From contig JACQZR010000075.1 of the NCBI GenBank assembly GCA_016213775.1, positions 26,930 to 90,929 on the forward strand: a stretch of DNA of 64,000 nucleotides, written 5' to 3'. Position numbers and translations under genes: made by a program. This document shows, piece after piece, positions 1 through 9,048 of the stretch; the first letter of the stretch is position 1; every line of letters starts with the position of its first letter. Under the pieces are notes generated by a model. The model searched no databases. It was not told the DNA's origin and was given only the letters and a program-made list of their open reading frames with translations. This DNA is from Acidobacteriota bacterium (GTDB lineage Bacteria; Acidobacteriota; Terriglobia; Bryobacterales; Bryobacteraceae).

Positions 1-2
1 TC

Positions 3-620
3 ATCACCAAGCTCGCGGCTGGGAAATCGGTTGCCGACATGAAAGACAACGAGCGCGCCGACCTCCAGAAAAAGATCGTTGCTGAACTTGCCAAGGCCGG
101 TATCAAGCTCCCCGAAACCTTCAATCCGCTGATGATGATGGGCCGCGGTGGACGCGGTCAGGGTGGCCCCGGCGGCCCCGGAGGCATGGGCGGCGGAATA
201 ATGGTCGGCATCGGCGGCGGTACAGCCGGCCAGTTCACCCCCAAGGATCTCGAAGTGGCCAAGCTGCCCCCGCCTCCCGAAGAGGATTCCCAATTGGATG
301 TTCTCCTTCGCCCGGGAATGCTGGCCGATGTCGAAATCATCGTCGACAAAATCACCAACGCTCTCAACGTTCCCGCACAAGCCGTCTTCGAGCGCGAGAA
401 CAAGTACTTCGTCTATGTCCGCAAGCAGGACAAGTGGGAGGAGCAGCCCGTCGTTATCTCGCGCCGTACCGAATCCACGGTCGTTCTTTCCACCGGTGTT
501 CAGAACGGCGACACGGTTGCCATGGCCGATCCCAACGCCAAGCCCGGCTCGAAGAAGAAATCCGATTCCAAGGGTGGTGGCGGCCCGATGGGTTCGCTGC
601 CTGCCAGCGGGGCAAAGTAA
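3..620 (+). CDS. Efflux periplasmic adaptor subunit (HlyD/MacA type), C-terminal part
   Basis: The reading frame is open from the window edge, so the gene starts upstream and only about 205 C-terminal residues are seen. The part from about position 290 on reads like the beta-barrel and membrane-proximal domains of a membrane fusion protein: a DVLLRPGMLADVEI stretch followed by a segment like VPAQAVFERENKYFVYV. Such adaptors bridge an inner-membrane transporter and a TolC channel, which fits the permease and TolC genes that follow. A glycine-rich low-complexity insert (about 135-235, many GG/GP pairs) lies before the barrel and is unusual. The C-terminus is lysine, serine and glycine rich. The family call is fairly safe; the substrate is unknown. 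Confidence 0.8.
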   Translation: MTKLAAGKSVADMKDNERADLQKKIVAELAKAGIKLPETFNPLMMMGRGGRGQGGPGGPGGMGGGIMVGIGGGTAGQFTPKDLEVAKLPPPPEEDSQLDVLLRPGMLADVEIIVDKITNALNVPAQAVFERENKYFVYVRKQDKWEEQPVVISRRTESTVVLSTGVQNGDTVAMADPNAKPGSKKKSDSKGGGGPMGSLPASGAK

Positions 621-640
621 AAAGGGGCCAAGTCACTACC

Positions 641-1891
641 ATGCTGCAAAGTTACCTACCTGAAATCTACATGGGATTGGCCAGCTTGCTGGTCCACAAA
701 CTCCGTAGCGGCCTCACCATGCTCGGCATGATCTTCGGCGTCGGCGCAGTCGTGGCCATGTTGGCCATCACCGCCGGTGTCGAAAAGGAAATGATCAGCT
801 ACATCGACCTCCTCGGCGTCAACAACATCATCATTGAGGCCAAGGAAGCCGTCGACCGCAACGAGCTCCAGAGCCGCCGTCAGACCTCGCCCGGTCTTAC
901 CTTCCGCGACTTCCGCGCCATCTCTGAAAACACCCAGGGCATTGAAGCCCTGACGCCGCGCAAGCGCTTCAAGCCCACTAAGATCCTTCCCAAGACTGCG
1001 CAGGAACCCCCACTACTCATTGGTGTCGAGCCGAACTACCTCCAGATCAACTCGCTCCGCATCACCGAAGGCCGTTTCTTCAGCGAAGAGGACAACGCCA
1101 AGTCGGCAACTGTCTGCGTGCTCGGCGAATCCGCCAAAGTCAACTTGCTGGGATACGATCCGGCGGTGGGCAAGTACGTCAAAGTGAACGACGTTTGGAT
1201 GCAGGTGATTGGTGTGCTCGCCCAGCAGGCCACAGCCGATAGCGAAGTCGAGGGTCTCGAGGTGGTCAACCGCAACAACCTCGTCATTGCCCCGCTCAAC
1301 ACCGTCATGCGCCGCTTTGAGGACAACAACAGCTACCTCAAGGATGAAATCGATGGCATCTACATCAAGGTCAAATCCGACGTCGACTCCGTGGAAACCG
1401 CTAACGTCGTCAGCGCCATCCTCGCCGCTACTCATAAGGACGCCGGCGATTTTACGGTCACCGTTCCCGCCGGCCTGCTCGAACAACGGCGCAGAACCCA
1501 AGCCATCTTCTCCATCGTCATGATTTGTATCGCCGGTATCTCGCTGCTCGTCGGCGGCATCGGCATTATGAACATCATGCTCGCCACCGTGCTCGAGCGT
1601 ACTCGCGAAATCGGCATCCGCCGCGCCATCGGTGCACGCCAGGCCGATATCGTGCGTCAATTTCTCACAGAAGCTGTGCTGATTTCCATACTCGGCGGTT
1701 TGATCGGCATTGCCTTCGGCTTTACACTGAGCCGCATCATCGCCGCCGCCGCCGGCTGGTCCACCGTGGTCACTACTTCGTCCATCGCCGTTGCCTTCGG
1801 CGTCTCCGTCGGCATCGGCCTCTTGTTTGGAATTTATCCGGCCGTCCAGGCGGCCAAGCTGGATCCGATCGAAGCGATCCGCTACGAATGA
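641..1891 (+). CDS. MacB-type ABC transporter permease
   Basis: This encodes 416 residues: one N-terminal membrane helix after LVHKLRSGLTMLGM, a periplasmic MacB-like core domain (about residues 45-270), then three helices of the FtsX domain with the typical ERTREIGIRRAIGAR and EAIRYE ends. It is the membrane half of a MacB-like tripartite exporter. I place the start at 641 because the protein then begins directly at the conserved amphipathic helix; the frame is open further upstream, but that part overlaps the adaptor gene out of frame. No ATPase domain is attached, so the partner ATPase should lie upstream of the window. The gene sits 20 bases after the adaptor and 22 before the TolC gene, so they form one operon. 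Confidence 0.9.
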   Translation: MLQSYLPEIYMGLASLLVHKLRSGLTMLGMIFGVGAVVAMLAITAGVEKEMISYIDLLGVNNIIIEAKEAVDRNELQSRRQTSPGLTFRDFRAISENTQGIEALTPRKRFKPTKILPKTAQEPPLLIGVEPNYLQINSLRITEGRFFSEEDNAKSATVCVLGESAKVNLLGYDPAVGKYVKVNDVWMQVIGVLAQQATADSEVEGLEVVNRNNLVIAPLNTVMRRFEDNNSYLKDEIDGIYIKVKSDVDSVETANVVSAILAATHKDAGDFTVTVPAGLLEQRRRTQAIFSIVMICIAGISLLVGGIGIMNIMLATVLERTREIGIRRAIGARQADIVRQFLTEAVLISILGGLIGIAFGFTLSRIIAAAAGWSTVVTTSSIAVAFGVSVGIGLLFGIYPAVQAAKLDPIEAIRYE

Positions 1892-1913
1892 TTATTTGAA
1901 GGAACTCGTAGAA

Positions 1914-3665
1914 ATGCGTCTGTTGCTGTTAGCCGCCTTCGCGGCGCTCTCTTTGTCCGCCCAGTCTCCGGCCGCTCCATCGGCTGCACCATCGCAAGCC
2001 GGCGGACCCGCTGCCCAGGCTACTTCACAACCCGCCCCCCAGGCAGACTACTTCGATGAGAAGAAGCTTCCCGCTTCCGACGTCATCGACGTGCCTTGGT
2101 TCCCATCCAGGAGCTGGCTCAACCGCGTGTGGAAGCCCGAGATCCCCCGCTATGAGCTGAAAGCCCCCGCCCGCCTGCAGGATCACGTGGTGAACGGCAA
2201 GCTCGAGCTCACCCTCAAGAATTACATGGACCTCGTCCTTGCCAACAATACGGACATCGAGATTACACGCCTGAACGTGCAGACGCCGCGCAACGCCATC
2301 ACGCGTGCCTCGGGTATCTTCGACCCGACGTTCCTCACGCGCTTCTCCGCCACGCGCGCCAACAATCCGGCCTCCGACATCCTCGCCGGCGCCTCAACCG
2401 TCAGTTCGCTCAACCAGCCCTGGACCATGCAGTACCAGCAGCTCCTCTCCACTGGCACGACTGTCACTGGCAATTTCAACGGCGCGCGTAATTCCACCAA
2501 TAGCCAGTTCCAGACCTTCAACCCCTCCTATCAGACCGGCATGAATCTCAACTTCTCGCAGCCGCTGTTGCGTGGCCGCGGACGCGACATCGTGAAATTG
2601 CCCATTTCGGTCGCCCGCAGCCGCCTGCGCGCTTCGTATTTCACTACGGCCGACGCGATCCTCGATCTGGTACAGGGCGCCGAAACCGCCTACTGGAACG
2701 TGATCGAAGCGCGCGAAAGCCTGCGCGTCCAGGAGAAGGCCTTCGAGCTTGCCGACATTTCGCTGAAACGCGCCCAGCGCGAATTTGAGCTTGGCGCCAC
2801 CAGCGAGTTGGACATCTTTCAACCCAAAGCGCAGTACGCCAACGCTGAGATCTTCGTTACCCAGGCCCGTTACCGTCTCGCACAGGCAGAAGACATCCTT
2901 CGCCGCCAGATGGGCGTGGACCTCGACCCGAATGTCCGCAATCTTCCTATCTCGTTGACGGAAGCGATCACCATCCCTGAGGAAAACCAGACCTTCGATC
3001 GCGAGAGTCTCGTGGAGGTCGCGCTCCGCGTCCGTCCCGATCTGCGTGCCGTACGGCAGAATCTCGATATCGACGAGTTGAACATCAGGAGTTCCCGCAA
3101 CGCCCTTCTGCCGAACGTTGCTCTCGGCGGCGGCTACACCACTTCCGGCCGCGGCGGTACCTTTTATCCCCGCCAGCTCGTCGGCGGCGGGACAGTGGTC
3201 CCGGTCCCTGGCGGCATCGGAGACGCCTTCGATCAGATGTTCGGCTTCGGCTTCCCGACTTACAATTTCAGCCTGACGTTCCAGTTCCCGGTCCGCGACC
3301 GCCGTGCCGCCGCCGACCTCGCCGACGCCGCCGTACAACGCAAGCGTGACACTCTACAGCTCCGCACCACCATGCAGACTGCTCGTCTGGAAGTGCTCCA
3401 GGCCATCAACAATGTGGAGAACAGCCGCGCCAGCCTCAAGCTTGCTGTCATCGCCCGCGACCTCGCCCAGAAGCGTCAGGACGCCGAACAAAAAAAGTAC
3501 GACCTCGGCACATCGACCATCTTCTTCGTGCTCGCCGCCCAAACCGACCTGACGCAGGCCGAATCGAACCTCGTCACCCAGACGGTTAACTACCGCCGCA
3601 ACCTGATCGTCCTCCGCCACCGCACGGGCGAACTCCTCACCGACCGCGGCATCGTCGTCCAGTAG
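1914..3665 (+). CDS. TolC-family outer membrane efflux protein
   Basis: This encodes 583 residues: a signal peptide (MRLLLLAAFAALSLSAQSPA), a proline/alanine-rich linker, then two halves of long heptad-rich helices with beta-strand segments, as in outer membrane efflux proteins. Typical pieces are the helix containing AETAYWNVIEARESLRVQEK and the C-terminal repeat containing LEVLQAINNVENSRASLKLA. A GAAGGA ribosome site lies about 10 bases before the chosen ATG; the frame is open upstream only inside the permease gene. It is somewhat longer than E. coli TolC because of the linker and a glycine-rich loop around residues 400-430. As the last gene of the adaptor-permease-channel operon it should form the outer membrane duct. 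Confidence 0.9.
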   Translation: MRLLLLAAFAALSLSAQSPAAPSAAPSQAGGPAAQATSQPAPQADYFDEKKLPASDVIDVPWFPSRSWLNRVWKPEIPRYELKAPARLQDHVVNGKLELTLKNYMDLVLANNTDIEITRLNVQTPRNAITRASGIFDPTFLTRFSATRANNPASDILAGASTVSSLNQPWTMQYQQLLSTGTTVTGNFNGARNSTNSQFQTFNPSYQTGMNLNFSQPLLRGRGRDIVKLPISVARSRLRASYFTTADAILDLVQGAETAYWNVIEARESLRVQEKAFELADISLKRAQREFELGATSELDIFQPKAQYANAEIFVTQARYRLAQAEDILRRQMGVDLDPNVRNLPISLTEAITIPEENQTFDRESLVEVALRVRPDLRAVRQNLDIDELNIRSSRNALLPNVALGGGYTTSGRGGTFYPRQLVGGGTVVPVPGGIGDAFDQMFGFGFPTYNFSLTFQFPVRDRRAAADLADAAVQRKRDTLQLRTTMQTARLEVLQAINNVENSRASLKLAVIARDLAQKRQDAEQKKYDLGTSTIFFVLAAQTDLTQAESNLVTQTVNYRRNLIVLRHRTGELLTDRGIVVQ

Positions 3666-3679
3666 CAACAGGCCGATAA

Positions 3680-3754
3680 TCACAGAAGCGCCAGAAATTC
3701 CTCTTCCAACAGGCCGGCTTGATCAATGATCGACGCAAGTGTCCGGCGCTTGAA
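3680..3754 (-). pseudogene. hicA toxin remnant (C-terminal 24 codons only)
   Basis: Read on the minus strand, the frame ending in TGA at 3680-3682 gives FKRRTLASIIDQAGLLEEEF followed by LALL and a stop. This matches the C-terminal end of HicA mRNA interferases, which typically read as GTLRSIL-RQAGL-EEFL. The N-terminal part with the catalytic histidine is absent, because the sequence before it is the HicB-like reading frame in another phase. It overlaps the end of the chimeric gene at 3723-3956. I read it as the leftover of a collapsed hicBA locus; it cannot make a working toxin. Confidence 0.55.
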
Positions 3755-3956
3755 TCTTCTTGTCTTCCGGGATGGACTCGCCGTCTTTTAGCAGGCTCTC
3801 CAGGTAGCCCTCGATCGCCTCCATCACCCGCTCTCGTGCTTCTTCGTAGGTATCGCCTTCGGTCGCCATATACCCTACGCGCCCAAATAGCGTCTTCGCC
3901 GTCCATCGATCCGACCGCTTATCCGACGAAGAGAAGTACCCCGCCTCCCCCTGCAC
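3723..3956 (-). pseudogene. Chimeric remnant: barrel-gene fragment fused to HicB antitoxin C-terminus
   Basis: The 77-residue frame has two origins. Residues 1-29 (GEAGYFSSSDKRSD then TAKTLFGRVGY) copy two separate stretches of the outer membrane barrel gene at 7094-8317 (GEAGYFTSSDRRSD and TAKTLLGRVGY), with about 115 bases between them missing; the match is visible at DNA level. Residues 30-65 (EGDTYEEARERVMEAIEGYL, then ESLLKDGESIPED) are the C-terminal half of a HicB antitoxin. The start would be a GTG, the same valine as in the barrel gene. Just downstream lies a HicA C-terminal remnant. The likely history is recombination of a barrel-gene copy into a hicBA locus with deletion. An expressed fusion is possible but has no expected function. 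Confidence 0.6.
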
Positions 3957-3964
3957 AATAGCTG

Positions 3965-5380
3965 TTAGTGCCCGTACGAGTTGCGGTCCCGAGCACTCGG
4001 CGAGCCATTCTCGAAGCGTTTCGCGGCGCTGTCATCCCCACCGTTCCATGCGCTGCATGCGCCCGCCGATCCATAGGGACACCCCGAACCGCTGCCGCTG
4101 CTGGATCGATCCGATGCAATCGCCGCCATGATGTCCGCCATCCGCCGCTGGAAAGCCATGTATGCATCGGCCCATTTTTCCTGACCCTCGTACCACGAGC
4201 GCTCCAGCGGATCGAGGGCATAACACCGCTCGTACCATTGATGCGCCTGAGCCCGGTTCTGATCGGCGACAATCACCCCCATGTTGCAGTACAGCCGCGC
4301 TGCCCGCGGGTTCAATGCGATCGCCGCCTTCAAATCAGCCATGGCCGCTCCTGGATTCCCAAGGCGGTACTGGACCATCGCCCGGTCCGCCAACCCCGCG
4401 CCTGACTTCGGTTCCAGTTGCAACTGCATGTTCAAATCGGCAAGCGCAGCGTTGTAATTCTTCGCGGCCACCAGCGCCAGCGCCCGATTGTAATAGGGTG
4501 TGCCCCACCTCGGCTGCAACCGGATAGCTGTCGTGTAGTGTCGAATAGCGCCTTCGCGATCGCCAAACGACCACGTGGCCATCCCCATATAACTGGCCGC
4601 CCCAGCGTGATTCGGATCCAGCCGCAACACTTTCTGCATATCGTCAGCGGCACGCGCATACTGCCGCAAGCGGTAGTACGCCATGCCGCGGAAGAAGTAC
4701 GATTCCACTCGCTCCGGACCCGTCCGCAGCGCCGCATCGAAATGCGCAATCGCCGTCCGGTTCTGGCCCGCATCCAGGGCCCTCAAGCCATCCGCGTGAC
4801 CTGCTCCTGCACGCGGCCGCCACGCCGCCGAGCGCGGCACCGCGCGATATCGTGCGATGTGCTGGTTGGTCTGCTCGATCGCATTGTTCAAGCCGTGCCT
4901 GTGCAGATTGGCCTCGTATTTCCCGTACGCGTACTCCTGCTCCGCCTCGCGCTCCAATCCCATTGCCTGAAACACACTACCGCGCAGGGGGAAGGCCAGC
5001 GGATTCACAACCTCCAGCTTCGGCATGATGATCAGCATATTGTCAGCCTCCAGCAGCGCTCTATCCAAATCGCCCGTTTCCCGGAAAATCTCAACCTTCT
5101 CGGCGATGTAGACGTTGTAGAAAGGCCGCAGTTGCAGCGCCCGGTCGAGATCCGCAATGGCCGCCGGATATTGGCGTAAGTACTTATACGCCTGCGCCCG
5201 GAAATAGTACGCCCGGTCGTACTTCGGATTTCGCGCAATCGCGGCGCTGAACGACTGCGCCGCGCCGGCGAAATCGCGCTGTTCGCCTTGTTGCATCCCA
5301 CGCTGCAGCAACGCCTCCGGCGTTTGCCCGAAGCCAAACGCTGCTACAAGAACAAGCAGGGAAGACAAGTTCCTCGTCAT
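3965..5380 (-). CDS. Exported TPR-repeat protein
   Basis: This encodes 471 residues. A signal peptide (MTRNLSSLLVLVAAFGFGQ) is followed by tetratricopeptide repeats in two blocks, residues about 20-130 and about 200-390, with repeats such as YYFRAQAYKYLRQYPAAIAD and ESYFFRGMAYYRLRQYARAA. The last 50 residues are rich in Ser, Gly and Cys. The ATG at 5380 overlaps the stop of the gene before it (ATGA), so the two are translationally coupled; the frame is open further upstream, but that would bury the signal peptide. TPR domains bind partner proteins, so the natural inference is that it acts with the exported kinase-like protein encoded by the coupled gene. Its exact role is unknown. Confidence 0.75.
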   Translation of the reverse strand: MTRNLSSLLVLVAAFGFGQTPEALLQRGMQQGEQRDFAGAAQSFSAAIARNPKYDRAYYFRAQAYKYLRQYPAAIADLDRALQLRPFYNVYIAEKVEIFRETGDLDRALLEADNMLIIMPKLEVVNPLAFPLRGSVFQAMGLEREAEQEYAYGKYEANLHRHGLNNAIEQTNQHIARYRAVPRSAAWRPRAGAGHADGLRALDAGQNRTAIAHFDAALRTGPERVESYFFRGMAYYRLRQYARAADDMQKVLRLDPNHAGAASYMGMATWSFGDREGAIRHYTTAIRLQPRWGTPYYNRALALVAAKNYNAALADLNMQLQLEPKSGAGLADRAMVQYRLGNPGAAMADLKAAIALNPRAARLYCNMGVIVADQNRAQAHQWYERCYALDPLERSWYEGQEKWADAYMAFQRRMADIMAAIASDRSSSGSGSGCPYGSAGACSAWNGGDDSAAKRFENGSPSARDRNSYGH

Positions 5381-6987
5381 GGTCGCACCCCCGCATTCGT
5401 GTAATGAAGCTTGTACAAAGTGTCCATCCATCCACCGGCCGGCGTGCCCGCGTTCGGCACCGTAAGCCCGCGAATCTGAGCCATCGCCTCGACGTGTTCC
5501 AGCTTCTTTTGAAACAGCGCCCGTTGCGGAAAGCTCTCCCGGCTCAGGCGCATCGCCGACTTGTTGATCATGTCCGTGTCCAGCACCCCGGCCCGCAGAT
5601 TCCCGGCCGCATCCTTCATGAGAAAGACGTTCATCTCATGCAGGTCCGGAGCCAGCAAATCCGCCCGTCCCAAGTCCCAATGCAACTCGCGGATGGCGTG
5701 CTTCTCCGCCGCATTGTACATTCCAGGAGGAGCATAATGAACCCGGAACGCCTTGTTCACATCGTCCACCATCACGTGCGCGGGAACTTGCCCGCTACCG
5801 GCATGGTATTGCCGCAGCTCTGGCGTTGGAACTTGAGGCGCGTAGGACTTCAGGTTGCGGAACCCCTCCACCTGGCCGCGTAACGCTTCCTCCCCACCCT
5901 CCCTGGCGAACTTGATTACCTGCCCGCCTTTTCCGGCGCCTTCGGCTACCTGATAGACCGTGGCAAAGTCGCCGCCTCCCAACTGTTTCCCCAACCGCAT
6001 GGGTCCGTTGCCCATGTCCACCCATTGATTCTCAAGTTCGGCAATCGTCGCTCCGTTCGGCCGGTTTCCTACACTTCCCAGCCGCGTTCGAACGTCGTTC
6101 CCGGTAAACGGTTGGAAGGGTGTCGCGCCGCGCCCTTTGGCGGCCTTGGGCACCCCCTTGGCCCCCTTGGCAAACTGCGGAACAACGCCGTAGAGGCACA
6201 GCCGGCGCGCCATGATGCGGCCCTGTTCAAACGGCGTGATACGGATCCGATTCGGATTCAACTCCTGTTGGATTGCTTGCGGCCACTGCCCCATCCCCAA
6301 TTGATATGCCGCGCCGTCGAGGTCGCCCTCGCCGAACGACGCTGCCGCACCAAAGGCGTTATATCCAAACTGGAGTATCGCTCCCGGTGTGGCCAACAAC
6401 TCCTGAATACAGTCCTGTAGTCCTTTCTTGAAGCCCTCCGTGCGTTCCGCGCGCTCGCGGAAGTAATCCCCCGGTTGAGGCGTCTGCGCCGGAAACGATT
6501 GCGGCGGATTCTGATCCGGTACATCCGGCCGCGATCCGGGTGGCTGTTGTCCGGGCCCCTGACGCCGCTCCGCGCACCCCGCCGGCGGCCTCGGATTCTG
6601 ACAGGGGTCATATCCGCCCGGCACATATACAGGCAGGCGGTTGGGTGGGCTGTCCTCAGGCAAATCCGGGTACGGAGCGGGGCAGAACTGACATCTCCCG
6701 CCGCCACCCCTTCCATCTTTGGTGATCGGCGGCAACCTCTCCCCACGGGCGGGCCACGCATGCCAGTACCGGCAGTCGCCCTCCGCTGAGTAAACGAGCA
6801 CCCAGCCGTTTGTGGCCTCCGGGCATCCTCCGTTCTCCGGCTTCATGCTCGACCCGCCGCCGCCCTCCATGCGGCGATGGTTCTCCTGCACCCCGCCTTT
6901 GAGCACCACCCTTGGCCGGTTACTCTGCTGCTGTGCTCCCAGTAATGCGGCCATCGCCAGCATCACGGTCCATTTCAGCGTTCCCAT
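5377..6987 (-). CDS. Exported protein with C-terminal kinase-like (protein kinase/APH fold) domain
   Basis: This encodes 536 residues. A signal peptide (MGTLKWTVMLAMAALLGAQ) leads into a Cys/Pro/Gly-rich region to about residue 160, a middle helical region, then a C-terminal domain from about residue 330 with kinase-fold hallmarks: a glycine loop LGGGDFATVY (336-345), a VIK lysine (K359), a DLHEMNVFL catalytic loop (D448, N453) and a VLDTD metal site (D470/D472). All key residues are kept, so it could be active. The start at 6987 has a GAGGGG site 8 bases upstream; nine more codons are open before it. It overlaps the TPR gene by 4 bases. A kinase fold on an exported protein suggests a secreted effector or toxin, or periplasmic phosphotransfer; this is inference. 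Known family membership was not recognised. Confidence 0.6.
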   Translation of the reverse strand: MGTLKWTVMLAMAALLGAQQQSNRPRVVLKGGVQENHRRMEGGGGSSMKPENGGCPEATNGWVLVYSAEGDCRYWHAWPARGERLPPITKDGRGGGGRCQFCPAPYPDLPEDSPPNRLPVYVPGGYDPCQNPRPPAGCAERRQGPGQQPPGSRPDVPDQNPPQSFPAQTPQPGDYFRERAERTEGFKKGLQDCIQELLATPGAILQFGYNAFGAAASFGEGDLDGAAYQLGMGQWPQAIQQELNPNRIRITPFEQGRIMARRLCLYGVVPQFAKGAKGVPKAAKGRGATPFQPFTGNDVRTRLGSVGNRPNGATIAELENQWVDMGNGPMRLGKQLGGGDFATVYQVAEGAGKGGQVIKFAREGGEEALRGQVEGFRNLKSYAPQVPTPELRQYHAGSGQVPAHVMVDDVNKAFRVHYAPPGMYNAAEKHAIRELHWDLGRADLLAPDLHEMNVFLMKDAAGNLRAGVLDTDMINKSAMRLSRESFPQRALFQKKLEHVEAMAQIRGLTVPNAGTPAGGWMDTLYKLHYTNAGVRP

Positions 6988-7093
6988 GAAAGCCCCCCTC
7001 ACTACACTATCCAACTACCTTCAGATGTCAAGATGCCACCACAGCCGCATCCCTTTCATCTCACACCGCCGAACTGCTCGCCCCCGCCGACGG

Positions 7094-8317
7094 CTAGAAG
7101 CTGTACCGCACCGTCACCAGCGCATGCGAATTCCGCCGGTACTGCCCAAGAAAATCGCCCTCTTCCCCTCGCAGCCAGACAAACCCCATAGTCGCCCGCC
7201 AATGCGCCCCGAATGCCTGCGAATACTCGCCCTTCACGTACGACCCCTTCCCCGTCTGCCGCACCGCTGTCTCCACCGATACGTTGCGGTTGGCGTCGAT
7301 CGTATACCCCACGCGCCCCAGCAACGTCTTCGCCGTCCCTCGATCCGGCGAGAAGTAGAACGAGTTCCGCGCCTCGGTCACATACTCGCCCGCATACCCG
7401 CCGACAAACGACCATTCCCCCTGCTGCCGCTCCAACTGGATCACGTACAGAACAAACTCATCCGACCGCCTATCCGATGACGTGAAATACCCAGCCTCCC
7501 CCTTCACCGTGAACCATCGCAACGGTACCGCCGCGTCCGCTCCATACATCCGCAGCCGCGGAAAGAATCGCGCCACATCCACCGCAAACAACTGCGTTCT
7601 GCTCAACGCCACATCCAGCGACGGCAGATGCTGAAACCCCTCAAAAAAGCTCACCGACACTTCATACCCACGCCCCACATGATTCCACCGCGCGCCCACC
7701 TGCCCCGCGCCAGGATACTGCACCCCCTTGTCCAACAGCGTCAGCCCCGCCGCATCCGCCGGCACGATCACCCATCGCTGATTCGCCAGCGGACTCCGGC
7801 TCGGCGTCATGCGCGGCGTGTACACCAGATCGAACGTGTTGCTGCCCTTCTCATAGGTGGCTCGCGCGGCCAGCACACCAAGGAAATCGAAGTTCACCAC
7901 TTCCAGAAAATCGCGCGGCGCAAACCGGTCCGTCGGATTCAGAATATCGGCCTTGCCCCAACGGATAAACTGCTTCCCCGCCTCAAAGGTCAGCCCTCCG
8001 CGATGGTAGGTCGCGCTGAACCGCCGCAGCGAAATCGCCGGACGCTGTGCGCTTCGGTCCTGCCAGTCGAGCCGCAACTCCCGCTCATCCTGACGGTGCG
8101 TATCGGTGCGCGCATCCAACTCCCCCGCCAGCTTCCAGCGGTCGCCCAGCTTCAACGCCGCATTCCATCGCAACACCGTTTCCCCAATCGCACGCCCGCT
8201 GTCGCCTTGCGCCGTCTGCGGAAAAAACAGCCCGCGCGTTTCGATGTAACCACGCTGCGTGAAGTTCTGCGCAGCCAGCAGCGCCGGCGATAGCAGCAAT
8301 AAGCACGCGAGTCTCAT
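7094..8317 (-). CDS. Outer membrane beta-barrel protein of a lipid/lipoprotein export operon
   Basis: This encodes 407 residues with a signal peptide (MRLACLLLLSPALLAAQ) and many alternating hydrophobic strands. It ends in TVRYSF, an aromatic C-terminus typical of barrels inserted by the BAM complex. The pattern (FEAGKQFIRWGKADILNPTD) resembles the DUF1302-like or alginate-export-like porins often found beside LolA-like and LolCDE-like genes. The ATG overlaps the LolA-like gene by 4 bases, so it is the last gene of the operon that begins at 12342. A partial copy of this gene sits at 3870-3956. The substrate is unknown. Confidence 0.65.
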   Translation of the reverse strand: MRLACLLLLSPALLAAQNFTQRGYIETRGLFFPQTAQGDSGRAIGETVLRWNAALKLGDRWKLAGELDARTDTHRQDERELRLDWQDRSAQRPAISLRRFSATYHRGGLTFEAGKQFIRWGKADILNPTDRFAPRDFLEVVNFDFLGVLAARATYEKGSNTFDLVYTPRMTPSRSPLANQRWVIVPADAAGLTLLDKGVQYPGAGQVGARWNHVGRGYEVSVSFFEGFQHLPSLDVALSRTQLFAVDVARFFPRLRMYGADAAVPLRWFTVKGEAGYFTSSDRRSDEFVLYVIQLERQQGEWSFVGGYAGEYVTEARNSFYFSPDRGTAKTLLGRVGYTIDANRNVSVETAVRQTGKGSYVKGEYSQAFGAHWRATMGFVWLRGEEGDFLGQYRRNSHALVTVRYSF

Positions 8318-9048
8318 TCGCGTCGCAGCGCCTGCAACGTGAACATCTCATCCTTCAGCGCCACGTTATATTCCAGTTTTTCCGTCTTCAACACAGTCTT
8401 GCTTTTCCGGCCGGCGTCCTCCACCTCGATCGCCATAGGCGTCCAGATCGCCTGCACCTGCCGGTAATCCTGATACGCAATCCGCCGGACCAGCCTCGCG
8501 TCCTTGTAGCTCTCAATGCGCAGGATGACGAGCCTCTGTTTGTCCACCCACAACTGAGCATGTGAATACTGCGAAGACTTGGTCTGCTTCGGTTTCGATT
8601 CGATCTTCCACACGGCCCCTTCCTCGCCGAGCAGCCTGTAATCGTACTGGCTCACATCGCGCTCCTCCAGGTCTTCGAAGCTGAAGTCCGTTCCAAAGAA
8701 CCGTGTCGACCGGTCCTGAAACGCAATCCGCCGGTCACGCTGCAAGCTCGGCGTCCACATCCACTGATCAGAGGCGCGCTCCGGATGATTCACCACCAGC
8801 AGCGCCACGCCCTTCACCTCCGCCGGAGCCGTGAAGCGCAACACCACTTTGCTCTCCCCCGCCGATCCGATGCGCACATACGACCAGCGCTTCTCCGCGA
8901 TCTTGCTCCTCGCGTCAATTACCTTCAGTGTGCCTTCGTATCGCTGCGACTTGGACTTCTGCGCATCCTGCACGCGCTGCATGATGGCCCGCACATCCTC
9001 CCCCTGCGCCGCCACGCACCACGCCGCCAGCCACATCAGCCTATTCAT
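8314..9048 (-). CDS. LolA-like outer membrane lipoprotein-sorting protein
   Basis: This encodes 244 residues. After a short signal peptide (MNRLMWLAAWCVAAQG) it has the LolA/LolB-like half-barrel pattern seen in outer membrane lipoprotein-sorting proteins: a helix with IMQRVQDAQ, then strands, a QWMWTPSLQRDRRI segment, and VWKIESKPK. Such proteins carry lipids or lipoproteins through the periplasm. The chosen ATG overlaps the end of the permease frame by 8 bases; 25 upstream codons are arginine and tryptophan rich and belong to another frame. Neighbours are a Lol-type ABC exporter and an outer membrane barrel, so the four genes probably form one transenvelope route. The precise cargo cannot be read from sequence. 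Confidence 0.7.
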   Translation of the reverse strand: MNRLMWLAAWCVAAQGEDVRAIMQRVQDAQKSKSQRYEGTLKVIDARSKIAEKRWSYVRIGSAGESKVVLRFTAPAEVKGVALLVVNHPERASDQWMWTPSLQRDRRIAFQDRSTRFFGTDFSFEDLEERDVSQYDYRLLGEEGAVWKIESKPKQTKSSQYSHAQLWVDKQRLVILRIESYKDARLVRRIAYQDYRQVQAIWTPMAIEVEDAGRKSKTVLKTEKLEYNVALKDEMFTLQALRRE

